Source: Vitellaria paradoxa (taxonomy: Eukaryota > Streptophyta > Magnoliopsida > Ericales > Sapotaceae). From it: 64,000 nucleotides of DNA. The notes beneath the pieces were generated by a model. That model was not told where the DNA came from. It did no database searches and saw nothing but the letters and a program-made list of their open reading frames with translations. The stretch covers positions 18,459,305 to 18,523,304 of the forward strand of contig CM034236.1 of the NCBI GenBank assembly GCA_019916065.1, given 5' to 3'. Below are positions 11,663 to 27,530 of this stretch, piece after piece. Numbering within the stretch: position 1 is the stretch's first letter; each line of letters starts with the position of its first letter. The translations under genes and the position numbers were made by a program.

Positions 11663-13060
11663 TCAGATTGCTTGTATTTGATCAGGATCAACTTCGATTC
11701 CACTTCTGCTCACTAAGTGGCCCAAAAATTTGCCCGAACCAACTCCGAATGCACACTTGGTAGCATTTAATTTTAACCCGTACTGGTCAAGGGTTGAATA
11801 GACATGCTGGAGATGTTGAAGATGAGTGTTCGGCTCCTTACTTTTTACCACCATGTCATCAATTTAGACCTCAATCGTCTGTCCGAGATCTTCTCTGAAT
11901 ATTTTCGTGACTAACCGTTGGTAGGTGGCTCCAGCGTTCTTTAATCCAAATGGTATAACCCTATAACAGTATATACCTTGAGGGATTATGAAAGAAGTCT
12001 TTTCCTCATCAGGGTCGAACATAAGGATCTGGTGGTATCCCCTATACGCATCTAGGAACGACATCCTGGAACATCCAGCCATTGAGTCAACGAGTTGGTC
12101 GATCTTCGGCAAGGGAAATGGATCCTTTGGGCAGGCTTTATTCAGATCCGTGTAATCTACGCAAACTCTCCATTTCCCATTCTTCTTCTTGACCACGACT
12201 GTGTTGGCTAACCACTTCGGATATGAAACTTCCTGGATGGCCTCAGCCTCCAACAATCGGTCGACCTCCTCTATGACAGCCTCCGCATGCTGGAGAGCTG
12301 ACCTCCTCACCTTTTGTACTACAGGTTTTGCCCTCAGATTTACATTCAGCTTATGAGTGATAATTTCGGGAGAAATACCTGACATTTTATGTGGAGTCCA
12401 GGCGAATGTTCCGATATTCTTCAAGAGCATCTCCGTTAATTCCAGTTTCTCCTCAGCGCTAAAATTTGTGCCAACCAAGAAGAATTTGTCATCCTCAATA
12501 GGGCCAATCTGATACTTCTCTAAGCCTTCAATGGCTTTCTTCTGTGGATCACCGCCGACATCATCGATCTTTAGGGTGTCCTCGGGCAGCTCTGTCAATT
12601 GGACTTGCACGGGAATAGTTTTGGATTTGATGGCTGCAGTGAAACACTTTTGAGAAATGTCTTGGTCCCCCAAGATAGCGATCACTTTCCCACCATATGT
12701 AAACTTCAACACTTGATGGTAGGTTGAGGGGACCACCTTCAAGGCGTGAATCCATGACTTTCCTACTATAGCGTTGTAGGAAGAAGGTGAATCCACAACA
12801 GTGAACTCAACCTCTTGCTCCATCGGGCCCACACGGACAGGAATAACAACCCTGCCCAGAGGCCAAACAGAGGCAGAATTAAATCCTATGAGGGGACATT
12901 CTGCCGGTTCCAAATCCTCTTCAGTCAATTCGAGCTTCTTAAACAAGCTCAGGAACATGACCTCTGTTGAACTTCCTGCATCAACCAAAATTTTCCTCAC
13001 TTCGGAGTTGAACATGCCCAAAGTTATTACCAGGGCATCATTGTGCGGCGACTGAACACC
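11663..13060 (-). pseudogene. Tat element protease and reverse transcriptase (decayed)
   Basis: Aspartic protease with an LVDAGSS active-site motif near 12,980, followed by RT motifs KWRVCVDYTDLNKACPKD (near 12,160) and FGLKNAGATYQR (near 11,930). At the catalytic YxDD position the tyrosine codon is replaced by TAA (11,864), leaving IDD directly after the stop. The frame then continues to 11,663. The junction with gag near 13,060 is also frameshifted. The element therefore lacks a usable reverse transcriptase. Confidence 0.88.
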
Positions 13061-14889
13061 AGAGTGCTCGTCTTCACGAAGGTGATTCCCTCCGTGGTAG
13101 CTTTTCTCAGGCGCTTGCTCGGCTGACCTGCAACACCCAAGATTTCTCGACTTTGTGGATCAGGGGCATAGTTGATGACGCTCTGGGGCCGCTGCTTCAT
13201 ATGGATTACATGGATGACTGCGGGTCTAGGAACATCTCTACGTGGTCTGGCTCTTAGTGGGGGTTGCACCTCCTCGGCAGTCTCATCCCTGGGTAACTCT
13301 TCTCGTTGCCTTCTGGGCTCTCTGTCCTGCGGGGCTGTCTCCCCAGTCCTACCTTCATCTATGAACTCTTTAAGGTGGCCCTTCTGTACCAATTCCTCCA
13401 GATGGTGCCACAATGATCGGCAGGACCCGGTGTGGTGCCCCCTATCTTGGTGGTACGCACAATAATCCTTGGAATTCTCCTTTCCAGGGAAATCTGGCAA
13501 CTTCCCGGGCCATCTGAAATATGGCTTATTCTTGATTTGAGGGAGGATCTTGAAGATTGGCACTTTGAACACCGTATTGATCGCCTCGAAGACGGACTTC
13601 TCTTCATCTAAGAATCGGCCTTTTCCTCGGCTTTTGTTTCCTCTTTGGCCATGGGATCTTCCTTCTTTCTGTTCGGCTGGCTGTGTCTCGTCCTCCACCT
13701 TGGCATATTTCTCAATCCGGCACATGAGGTCTGACATATTGGCCGCAGGCTTTTTGATCAGAGAGAGCCACAGCCTATCCTCCTTCCGCAACCCCAACTT
13801 GAATGAAGTAACGGCCAATTGCTCTGAACACTCTCTCACCTCATTGTAGAGCTCCAAGTACCGGCGTGAATAATCTCTCAATGATTCTCCAGCTTTTCTC
13901 TTCATAGTGAGGAGAACGTCAGCGATTTTTTGCTGTTTTGTGTTAGCCAAAAATCGGGTGACGAATTCCTCTGCCACTTACTGCCAGCTCCGAATACTGC
14001 CAGGGGGCAATTTATGGAACCATTAGAGTGCTGTATCCCCCAAGCTGGGAGGGAATACTCTACACATGAGATGATCATTGCTACTCTATAGCGTCATGGC
14101 TTGCATGTAATGGCGATAATGGGCCAGGGGGTCAGTCCTGCCATCATAGAGATTAAGCCTTGGAGTTTGGAACTTCTCCGGAGGCTCTGCGTTAGTAATT
14201 TCATCAATGAACGGAGAGGCTGAGATCCTCCCCAAAGCTTTCCTTGCCATCATGCGTGTGCTTTGGCCCTGAGCACCCCATTCCTCTTCATGCCCCCATC
14301 CCTCTACCTTCGGTTTTCTCGCCCTCTTGCATCTTAAAGTTACCTCTTCTTACTCAGAGCTATCCGCATCTTCTGAGTACGCCTCTGGAATCTTTTTGGA
14401 TGAACTCTTTTTAAGGTGCACTTTGGTGAGCGGGCCAACGTCAAATCTCGCGCCACGTTTTCCAATAGTTTTAACATGGCGCGAGCCCTTCCTGGAATGA
14501 GTGACATCACGTCGCGAGTGAGAGCGCACCTCCTCTTCTTCATAGGTATCTCCTTCATTTTTCTCAGTGGGGTCCTCGTAGAGAGCATCATAACTTTTGT
14601 CGAATTCTGAATCAGATTGATCAGAATCGACTGCGTGGCCCACGGCAGACTTTCCCTTTCTTTTACTTAATTTCAACAAAATCTCCTCCAATTCTGCCTG
14701 CTTCTCGTTGGCCTTAGCCATCAACTCCTCTCTTCGTTTTAGTGCCTCTGGGTCCTCCGTTTTCTTTCTCCTGGCGTGCTCCAGACCCGGAGTCCGGATA
14801 ACTAACGCACTCCCTTTAGTCTTAGCAGAGGTAGAACCGTCCCCTACCCGTGGAGATAGTGGCGGGGTAGTGTTTCCTCCTGAAGTCAT
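13027..14889 (-). pseudogene. Tat element gag (decayed)
   Basis: The start at 14,889 lies ~78 bases downstream of the primer site. The N-terminal part (14,350-14,889) is charged and low in complexity. Between 14,350 and 13,978 the frame is crossed by stops. The retrotransposon gag core (13,977 downwards: AEEFVTRFLAN, SLRDYSRRYLELYNEV) is followed by a zinc knuckle of the type C-x2-H-x5-H-x4-C (CAYHQDRGHHTGSC) near 13,430. Gag would form the particle and bind RNA. In Tat elements gag and pol share one frame; here that frame is broken. Confidence 0.85.
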
Positions 14890-14966
14890 CGTGTGAATAA
14901 CTGCTAGAAACTTGATAAAGAACTGAGAATAGTGCTAATGAGCGACAAGACAGGGCTAAACAACGG

Positions 14967-14984
14967 GCCCCACGGTGGGCACCA
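14967..14984 (-). promoter_or_regulatory. Primer-binding site, tRNA-Lys
   Basis: One base inside the 5' LTR. On the minus strand it reads TGGTGCCCACCGTGGGGC. The plus strand equals the 3' end of plant tRNA-Lys (GCCCCACGGTGGGCGCCA) with one mismatch. This fixes the element's transcription direction. Confidence 0.85.
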
Positions 14985-14985
14985 A

Positions 14986-15920
14986 TGTTCGGCAGTAAAA
15001 TTTACCACCGAAACTGCTGACCACGCCAACTGAAAATGCAATCGACAACCTGCCGAACAAAGACAAAAGAAAGGTTACAGCCGGAGTGGAGATCTCTGGC
15101 CGGAAAACCCTCCGATGCTTAAGTCAGCAAGTAGCTCAAAGAAGAAAGCTTTTTCAGAGAAGAAATGAGTAGTAGCTTAAGTTGGCAATAGTCAGCCTAC
15201 CGTAATTGTTTAGTGGAATATCCTATTTATAGTAATGTGAACAATAAATAAAATATACCTATGATTTGATATCATCCATGCTTCCATGTTCCTTTTTATC
15301 ATCTATGCTTCCGTGTTCCTTTTTTCCTTCCTTGCTTTAAATGCCTTTCACGGTCCATTTAATGCCTCATATCTTTCATTTAATAATCCATACCTTTCAT
15401 TTAATACTTCTGGTAGTTAAACACGGTAATATAGCCAAAACTCTGTGGTCAAACTGTCTTCTTGTCACACCCGTCAACTACTCATAACGAAATGAACTGA
15501 CTCAGTCACTTCCTCAGAGATAAATACCTAGTTCAGTCATAACTATGGTGCATTTATAGTTATGACCCCTCCTTAAGGCTGTGGGTCCTGGATCCAACAA
15601 TTTCTAACCGTCAATCGATGGGCCGAACAAATTAGCTATTGAGGTCTTCGGCTATAGCCACGTAGTAACATATTATCCATAGATACTAAGAATCAAGGTA
15701 TCCCTTAAAATATTAACCCAAAAACACGTACCCGTGTATAACACTCACGTGGACCTCTCGTGCCATCAATAAACTGTTCGGCAGAACACTACGTGCCACG
15801 TTTCAACGTGCTCGGTGAATGATTACGTAAATCACACAAATATGCTCAGCATTGGGCCACGTAGCACCTTAACTATACTTGTTCGGCACTCCGTACGTTA
15901 AAGTATTATTTTGCCCAACA
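14986..15920 (-). repeat. 5' LTR of the Tat element
   Basis: 935 bp with TG..CA ends; in the element's sense it starts TGTTGGGCAA. It holds an extra 27-bp tandem duplication near 15,280-15,330 relative to the other LTR. The element promoter should lie here; I did not pinpoint a TATA box. Confidence 0.93.
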
Positions 15921-17090
15921 CTTATTAACCCGTTTTCTCCGGCCACCAAACCATCCCTTCCTTTCCTGCTTAGTCTCTCCATTTCTACAACAATTATGGG
16001 GTCTAATAATCCCATCATCATTTTCATTGCTCAAATCTGAAGAATCTAACTTCAGCGCAACTTCAAGCTGTCGTTTTTCCTCCTCCGTTAGAGGACCACT
16101 CGGCTCTTCGCTTTCTGCTTGATTTCCGCTACAAAATGACAACTTATCATCTGTCATAGCCCCCGAGACTTTCCGGGATTCGATGCTAGCAGCCAAATTG
16201 TGCATATCATACACTTTAGCCTTCCAAGGACCCACCATTTCTGTTCTCTCCTGTCGTCTCCACGTCAGCTGTGGCAAAAGAACCGCTTCCGTCACATCGA
16301 TCCTCACCCGGGTTATATTACTCTGAGACATCCTCGCAACCTTCCGCTGCACCTCCGCATCGCTCGCCGGAGCAACATCGTCGTCCCTTATCGCTTACTT
16401 ATCTTTATGCGATACCATCCAAAGTGACCCAGGAGGAACCTTCCCATCGTCGGATCCATCTCCGAGAAACAGAATGCTCTGATCGGCTCGCTGTATTCTG
16501 AACCCATCGAAATTGTCCAGAGTCAAATCCGCCCTCAAGTTCGCCCCTCTTTTCCAGAATTTGAAAGTATCAGAAGGCGCAACCCTAGATATAAAAGGAA
16601 TAACGGAGCTCTCGAAGTGAAATGTGATTTCCATGTAGAAATCTCGCATCCTCCTCATCGTTCCGATTAACCGGGGCAGCGTTCTGCACCATCGTGCCCA
16701 AGCCAGTACCGGGCTGTGTTTGATTATAATTCTGGCAATCCCTTCTTTGTTGGTGTATATTGCTTCCTGTATTGCATTCCAACCACGTTCATTTCTTAAT
16801 CTCTTGTTTGCGCCGGCGACCATGAGCATCGCGGTTGCGGTTTCGTCGCTGAGCTTGACGGCCAAGTGAAGTGGGGTGTCGCGGTTAGGGACATCGCGCC
16901 TGTCAATCACGGAAGAGATGGTCTCGGCCTTCTGTTCTTCGGCCAGTGAAATGGATTCCGTGCGAATTTCAGATGGGTCACAGAATTGTGGGAGGGCCGA
17001 CAATATCTTCCTGAGACGGCCATGGTCTCTTGTAGCTACGGCGTGGTGAACGGGACTATGGGCGTAAATGGACGCGTCAATACTTGCCAT
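15921..17090 (-). pseudogene. ANKRD13/GPCR-chaperone-like gene, upstream portion
   Basis: Minus strand, start Met at 17,090 (MASIDASIYAHSPVHHAVAT). An upstream in-frame ATG at 17,153 adds 21 residues but does not resemble the family start. Ankyrin-type repeats (residues ~10-120: DTPLHLAVKLSD, NERGWNAIQEAI) lead into the conserved C-terminal domain (RMRDFYMEITFHFESSVIPF, LFLGDGSDDGKVPPGS, LTWRRQERTEMVGPWKAKVY). Two lesions: an in-frame TAA at 16,395-16,397 just after VSHKDK, with homologous sequence continuing in the same frame to 15,921, and the Tat insertion at 15,920/15,921. The rest of the exon is at 3457-3719. Family members are membrane-associated ankyrin proteins proposed to aid receptor folding or turnover; here only a truncated product is possible. 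Confidence 0.9.
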
Positions 17091-17461
17091 GCCTCGGAAG
17101 TAAAAATTCCAGAAGAAGGAAATCAGGCGAGCAAACCCTCTTCGCTCTTCCAAATCAATTGATTTGATGAACGACCATTGCCATCAATTCCAGCCCCCAT
17201 TACGCCCGTTGGTACGCTAGAACTCTCAGCACCAAATTTGCTAAATAAGAAAGAGAATTTTTGGCTGGATAACGAAAGAAGATTCCAGAGCCTGTTTTAT
17301 ATGTTCGTGCGCTTGTAGAGGAAAGATTTGAATGAACAATTTCTCTCTTCAATGGATATCATCTTCTTCTTCTGATTCTCTGAAATACTTTTTTTATTCC
17401 CTTTATTTTCTTAAATTCCTTTGATTTTTGAGAGGCAGATTAGCCATGTCTACTGTGCAAC

Positions 17462-17497
<36 letters not shown>

Positions 17498-17937
17498 ATG
17501 AGAAGAGTCAATTGGATGGTTTGGTTGAAGTTGGAAGATGAAGAGCAAGTTTTCCATTTCTTTTTTTGTTTTTTTCATTTTTTCTTCGAAACAAACAGAC
17601 GCACAGATGGGGAATAGCGTCAGAGAGAGATTTTAGGGGTCTAGGAGTAGGAGGCCACGTGATCAAGAGTAGCTAAACTTCTGGGCTACCACTAAGCTAT
17701 ATCACCCTCTTAGGGGTTGGGGGTAGGATCCGACCCTGTAACCCCTTTACGTTGAGTGGGTCCATCCAGGTCAAATACCACCTTATTATCCGTGCAAATT
17801 GTTGACTACTTAACCAAATATATATATATATATAGGGTTGTTAGGACACCCCCCCCCCCCCCAAAAGTTTGGTTGCTTGGCTTATGACCTGAAAGAAATT
17901 AAAAACAGAGAGTGACAAATAAGAAATGTGTTGTATT
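17091..17937. other. Upstream region of the ANKRD13-like gene
   Basis: Contains the likely 5' UTR and promoter. A (GA)n microsatellite at 17,466-17,496 reads CT-rich in the gene's sense, as plant 5' leaders often do. A GC-richer block at 17,640-17,800 is unassigned. A short (TA)n at 17,818-17,834 and a C-run near 17,849-17,862 follow. Confidence 0.5.
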
Positions 17938-18142
17938 TAGGCTTTGTTTGGTTAAAAAAAATTAACCTTTTCTTAACTTTTCTTTCGTCTTAAAATTTTC
18001 ACCAAAATTTAATTTTTTTTAAAGAAATTTTAATTTTTGAACGCATTCATAAAAAAAAAAAAGAAAAATAAAAAAATTCATATCCGTTTAAGTACAAGTT
18101 AGGAAAAAATCAACTTTTTTGTTATTTTTTTTATCCAAACAG
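17938..18142. mobile_element. Small MITE-like element
   Basis: A ~205-bp AT-rich unit with inverted ends: GGCTTTGTTTGGTTAAAAAA at the left and TTTTTTTATCCAAACAGAT at the right. Non-coding; the target duplication is not clear. Confidence 0.45.
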
Positions 18143-19284
18143 ATATTTTTGTAACAAAACCAATGTTGTTATAATAAACTATAAAAATTATAAAATTTTC
18201 TCAAATTTTAACAATTACAATTTAAACTCCTCTTGATATATTCTTGTATACTCCTATGAAAATCTACACATCACAAAAATAAAATGCATTATTGTGAAAA
18301 GTATTAAGTTTAAAATGATATAAACTCTTTTTTTCTTTTTTCTTATGAAATTGACAAGCATTAAAATGAAAATAGTAGGAAATGAGAAATTAAACCATGG
18401 AATATCAATAATAAAAGAAATGGGCATGGAAAAATACATACAACAATTAAACATGGAAAAACTTACTAAAATTAAAAATTTAGAACATAAACTCTTTAAC
18501 TTAAGCATCTTAGTCTACTTTTAGACATGTTACAGTCAAAATCATACTTTGATAATATTGTACTATCACACTACACGTAACAAATCAAAGAATTATTAAA
18601 ATTAAGAAATTTCATGTTATGAATTGTTCATATAATGCATGTAAGTGAAAAATGATAGACATGTATGTGATATCATACTCCAATGCATCTTCCTTATATT
18701 CTTCATAGACCATTAAATTACAATTGAGATAAAATTTAAAACTTTTATACTTTTCAACCAATTTCTCGCATTTTTGCAATATTTAAATATATTTCTTTTA
18801 ATTTTCCAATTAAGTACATATGATCAAGTTTGTTTTTGGTAATTTTCATGATTTTTCAATTTTGCACAATTCCCAATAACTTTGGCGACTTTTACACACT
18901 TACAAATAGGTAACATTTTTTTTTTCTGTATCATCACTATCCTGAGAGTAATCATCTTGATAATTATAAGTCTTTTTTTTTTGGTAAATGATAATTATAT
19001 ATATCAATTGGATAGTTTTACTCTATTTCATTGACAACCCTTTCTAAGATAATTTATTTGAAGTATCAAGAAGAATTACCATAAGTCTATGTAGAGAATA
19101 AATTCAAAAATAAAGTACGCTAGATAGAATCCAAAAAAGTGCTAAGACTTTCCTTGTATAAAATTGAAATTAAAAGCATATCAAAACCATGAGAAAAAAT
19201 AATAAGACAATACACATCCTTAAGGCACAAATTCTAAGACATGCAAAGTATTATGATGGCACACATTTTTTTCATGTTCTACTA

Positions 19285-19319
<35 letters not shown>

Positions 19320-21716
19320 GTAATTTTCTACTAGCATATATATGATAATAGAATATCTAAAAATTAGCATGAAGTATTAAGTATGGGAGTCCACAAAAAT
19401 TGTTTTGTATTTTTTAATTTTTTTATTTTCAAAAATGAACACAAAAATAGAAGTTAATCATGAAAAAAAAATCTAAATTATCTGATCTAATAGAATGAGA
19501 AAAAAAATATACTGACGATGTGAAACCTAATCTATGAAAAAAAAAAAGAAAAAGAAAAAACTAGCTTCTACTTAATAAGGCCCACTACTTCGATTTTCTT
19601 AGAGGTGTGAAAAGTATTAAAGTCACTCTTTCTAATTCACATTGCCCTAATTTTTGAAAAAAAAAAATATTTTTTACCTTAGAGGCTTCAGGCTTAGATT
19701 TAATGGGTTTTCTTTTTTCTCATTAACATATGCATGTGAGATTTAGAATCAATATGGAATTTGAATAGGTTAAACTTGTTTAACATATGAAAACTAAGTC
19801 TCATGAAAATACATGTGTCTACATTGATGGAGGATAACCCGTATAGATGGTGACAATTAGATTTAATGTGACATTTAATTTCACAATAAAAACCGAAGTA
19901 GTTATGTATTTTTTTATTTTTTATTTTTTTTAATGTAAGCGTATGCATTCTGTTTTGGGGGCGATGTCGACATCATGTTAGAAATCCAAAATCACATAAC
20001 ATTCACTATGAAAAAAAAAAAAGGTACAAAAAGTTATATTTTGTAATTTTTGGTGGATTCGATAGAATCACAATTTTTTTCACTTTTTCATTTTGTTACA
20101 GTAATTTATTCTATAAAAAGTTTACCAAACACACAAAAATTGTCACTTTTTTACTCTGATGCAGTAAAAAGCTTACCAAACACACTAAAAGTTACAACTT
20201 TTCTGCTCTATTACAATAAAAAGTTTACCAAACATCTAAAAGTTATAAAAAATTATTAAAAATTACATTTAGTTCCACCAAACACACCAAAAAATTATAT
20301 AACTACAAAAAAAAAAAAAAAAAACACAAAAATTACCGAAAGTTTTATTTTATTTTTGTTTTTTTTAACCTCCAAACGGGCTCGATATTAATCTACATTA
20401 TTGACAACATTGTTGTCCTGGTTGCAACGATTTCCTCAATTTCTATAATTAACAAAATAACTAACGTGATTTTTTATCTTTTTCAACTGCTCATTCATTT
20501 GGAAGCGGAAAATTAAACGGACAAACAGAAAGCAAAAAAGTCTTCATTTGTTGCTTTAACTTTCTTGTTTATGAGGAGAAAAAAAAAATTATAAGTGTGT
20601 GCTAGAAAAAATTGAGGAAAACTAACGTAAAATTTGATGTTGGTTTAGTTACAATCAAATCTAAACCATTAAATTTAAAAATTTAACAGTTTAAATACAT
20701 TCATGATTCAATTTAATCGTCACCAGACTGGCATCAAATATCAAAATTTAACGGTTTAGATACATTCATGATTCAATTTAATAGTCACCAGACTGGCATC
20801 AAATATCACTCCTCTGAATTCCGGTGATTGTTTGCCTCGGTCTTCAGGCAAAAGACTACCCTTCTTCCTGTAATTTCATGACGACATGTAAGACTCCCCC
20901 CGTTTGAACTTTGAATTCTTAGCTTATAAGTATGCATTTGGTATAAAAAAAAAATAACAAATACACAATTTTTCCGTTTGCACAATATTAATAGTGTATT
21001 TGGATCGAGAAATTGTAAAGAGAAAAGAGAAGCTATAGAAATTGAGCCATCTGTATATTTTTTATGATTAATTAAATAATAACTTTTAAAAAATATTTAT
21101 TCATTTTATTATCTTTTTTCTAACCATACCCAAAAAAAAAAAAGAAGAAGAAGAAGAAGTAAATTTCATATTTTTTATTTTATTTTACTTTTTACTTTTA
21201 TGTGCTGTTTTTCTTTTTTCTTTACAAATTTTTGTTCCAAACTCAATCTAAGTGAATAAAAATTCAGACAAATGGGTTGAATATTTTAAATGCGGTCCTC
21301 TTCATTTTCATACATATAACTTTATCAAAGTTTCTAATGTACATTTTTCAAGCCAAAAATTAAAAAAATAAAAATAAAAAGCAAGTAATACAAGGAGCTT
21401 TTTAGGCATGGTTTGGGAAGAAAAGTAGTGGGTTTATTTTTAACTTGCTAGTAGTTAGTTAAAAATAAGTTAGTTATTTTTATCTTTCCAAAAGAAAAAA
21501 AATAATTTTTTTTAAGTGAATTTTTAGTTTTGATTAATTTGACATTTTTACTTGTGAAAATTTAAAAGTAGATTAAAATGTGAGAGAATAAATTTAATTA
21601 TTTTATAAATTGACAAATAAATCAATTAATTATAAGTCAATTAATTCCTTGTATCCCAAGCGATGCCTTAATAAAGTAGGCGCTCAGCACCCAAAAGTTG
21701 TTTTCATTTCTCTGAA
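18143..21716. repeat. AT-rich intergenic spacer with short tandem repeats
   Basis: No gene seen. It contains an (AT)n microsatellite at 19,287-19,316 and a ~52-bp tandem motif in three copies (AAAAAG[T/C]TTACCAAACA at ~20,115, 20,166 and 20,218). There is also a 65-bp tandem duplication (20,681-20,745 and 20,746-20,810, with TCACCAGACTGGCATCAAAT in each). A possible MITE with TTTGGA/TCCAAA ends lies at ~20,996-21,250. Confidence 0.55.
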
Positions 21717-21722
21717 TTTATT
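21717..21722 (-). terminator. Candidate poly(A) signal of CHS
   Basis: AATAAA on the minus strand, ~120 bases after the CHS stop codon, a normal 3' UTR distance. Confidence 0.5.
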
Positions 21723-21841
21723 GTATCCATTTAAAGTCGATACAAACATAAAACCAAACAACACACGAGCACAAATTGGAGGAAAAGCTACAAACAACAA
21801 TTAATGGCCCACACGACCTATAAGCAAAAGAGAGAACCCAT

Positions 21842-25600
<3,759 letters not shown>

Positions 25601-27026
25601 ATCAACCGCGGGTTTTTGGAATGAGTTAGGTGAAATGGTCGGTCCTGATCAATTGATCAATAAATATGATGACGTGTATTGCTTAATGGGTCCAGTTCGA
25701 ATTTGCGCATAAAAAGGGAACCATAATTGTTGTATAAAAAGTTCACCATTGAAAGATAATAGTTTTTCAAACTTCTTTTAAGGGTTGAGTTGATACACTT
25801 TTCTTTACCTTATTTTTCATTTTTATGTTTTCGAAAATAATAAAAATAATTCAAAACATATTTGAGCACTCGTGTTTTTAAAACTTAATTTAGAAATTAA
25901 AAAAATAAGTTTACAAATAAAATACAAAATAATCAAAAGTCATTTTAAACATTTTTCACCCAAAGTTCAAAAGATTTCAAAACATTAAAAATAAAAGATG
26001 TCAAACCAAATGTATTTTTAGCTTTTATTTTAAATGTTCTTAAATACAAATCTCAAAATAGAAAAAATAAAATAGAAAGTAGAAAATAAAAAATAAAAAT
26101 GCAAACCAAAATGTCACTTAAACTTTTACAAACTTTAACCAACTTTTGGTCATTATTATTTTCAGTGCATTTATTTTAAAAATCTAAATTTTATAAATTT
26201 GTGCAAATTTTCGACAACTTTTGTCAATTTTTGTAAATTTTTGTTAATTTAAAAAAAATTCTAACTAAAATTATTCAGACGAATAAGTGAGACCAAATTC
26301 AAACAAATTATATCAGAAAATTTTGAATTTTCCTTCTAAATATCGCTACTAATTGTTATTAATTTTTTTAAGTTTTTGCCTTCCAAACATGACAACAATG
26401 TCTACATATATATTAGAAGGGACATTGCTTCCGAATTGTAAAACGTGTTATTTTTGTGATGTAATTTTTCTTTTTAATAGTGGAAGGGAATTTCCTGAAA
26501 CCAAGGCGACGATAGTGAAAATTGATCGATCAATCCCATATGATTGGAGAAATATCTTATAATATATATAATAGAAAAATACTATTTATTATAGACTGTT
26601 GATACTGACTCCGTTTGGAGTTACACAAAATAAAATAAAATCTTACGAATCTCTATAAATACGAATTACGAGATAATAAAATTTTAATTTTTCACTCACT
26701 GCATAAATTACAAGACATTTACTTTTACAATTTTATTTTATTTTATACACTTTTATACAACTCTAACCCAGCCAGTGTCTATGCGCACGCTAGCTTCATT
26801 TAGAGCAGGTAACACGTGTTGTACTGACAAAATTTTAGTGTTTATCTTTCTTACCGCCCCGTTTCGATAAAAATATAGCTACCATTCAAATTTCTATTTT
26901 TGGGATACTTGTGTTGTTTATTTTTTTATTTTTTTGCTTTTAAATTATTATCAATTTTTATGCTAGTGAGAACTTCTTTCTGAAAACATAACCAATTACC
27001 CATTTTGGTAGCAGATTTTAAATTAA

Positions 27027-27087
<61 letters not shown>

Positions 27088-27527
27088 GAATTTGAGCTGG
27101 TTTACTTGATAACATACCCCCTCCCCCCTCCCAACAAAAAAAAGCTAGCAGTCAAACATGTGTTCTGCTGCTTTACATATGGATTAGAAGTGGGTATACA
27201 GCAGTGATTGTTAACTTATTTTTTAAATAAAACAATATTTATAAAAACAAACAACAGTATTTCAAATGGTAAATAATGAGTAGTTAAAGGTTTTTAAGTA
27301 AATAATAACTAATCAAGGGGCATCTAAAGAAAATAAATATATATATATATATAAGTAATAAGTAGTTCAAGGATGATAATTAAGGAAAACACCTAGATAA
27401 TAAGTAGTTCAAGGATGATAATTAAGGAAAACACCTAGAAAAAAAATGATAATTAAGGAAAACATAAATATAAAAATTGAAATTACTCAATTATATATTA
27501 CTTATAAAAATTTTGTTTTCAATACCA
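25601..27527. other. AT-rich spacer left of the Tourist-like element
   Basis: No gene seen. A MITE-like unit with CTCCGTTTGGAGTTACAC at its left and mirrored TTTTATTTTATTTTATACAC at its right spans ~26,607-26,770. A long (AT)n microsatellite lies at 27,032-27,085. Confidence 0.45.
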
Positions 27528-27530
27528 TTA

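Larger units (their letters stand above)
3720..15920 (-). mobile_element. Full-length Tat-lineage Ty3/gypsy LTR retrotransposon
   Basis: A 12,201-bp element transcribed on the minus strand. It is flanked by CTTAT on both sides (3715-3719, 15921-15925) and bounded by LTRs of 908 and 935 bp with TG..CA ends. Order in its own sense: 5' LTR, tRNA-Lys primer site, gag with a zinc knuckle, protease, reverse transcriptase, RNase H, a second (archaeal-type) RNase H, integrase, a tandem-repeat region, an oppositely oriented extra gene, polypurine tract, 3' LTR. The second RNase H and the antisense extra gene are known hallmarks of the Tat clade (Retand/Grande-like). The coding frames carry several nonsense codons and frameshifts, so this copy is defective. 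LTR differences (11 transitions in the first ~135 aligned bases; about 6% over ~290) indicate an old rather than fresh insertion. Confidence 0.93.

Noticed and set aside
9428..13977. Separate minus-strand frames as individual genes
   Set aside because: They are consecutive pieces of one decayed retrotransposon gag-pol broken by stops and frameshifts.
14965..14985. tRNA-Lys-like sequence
   Set aside because: Only the 3' 18 bases match and they sit one base from an LTR; it is a primer-binding site, not a tRNA gene.
17640..17800. Possible SINE with an A-box-like TAGCTTAGTGG on the minus strand
   Set aside because: No B box in the correct order or spacing, no tail and no target duplication.
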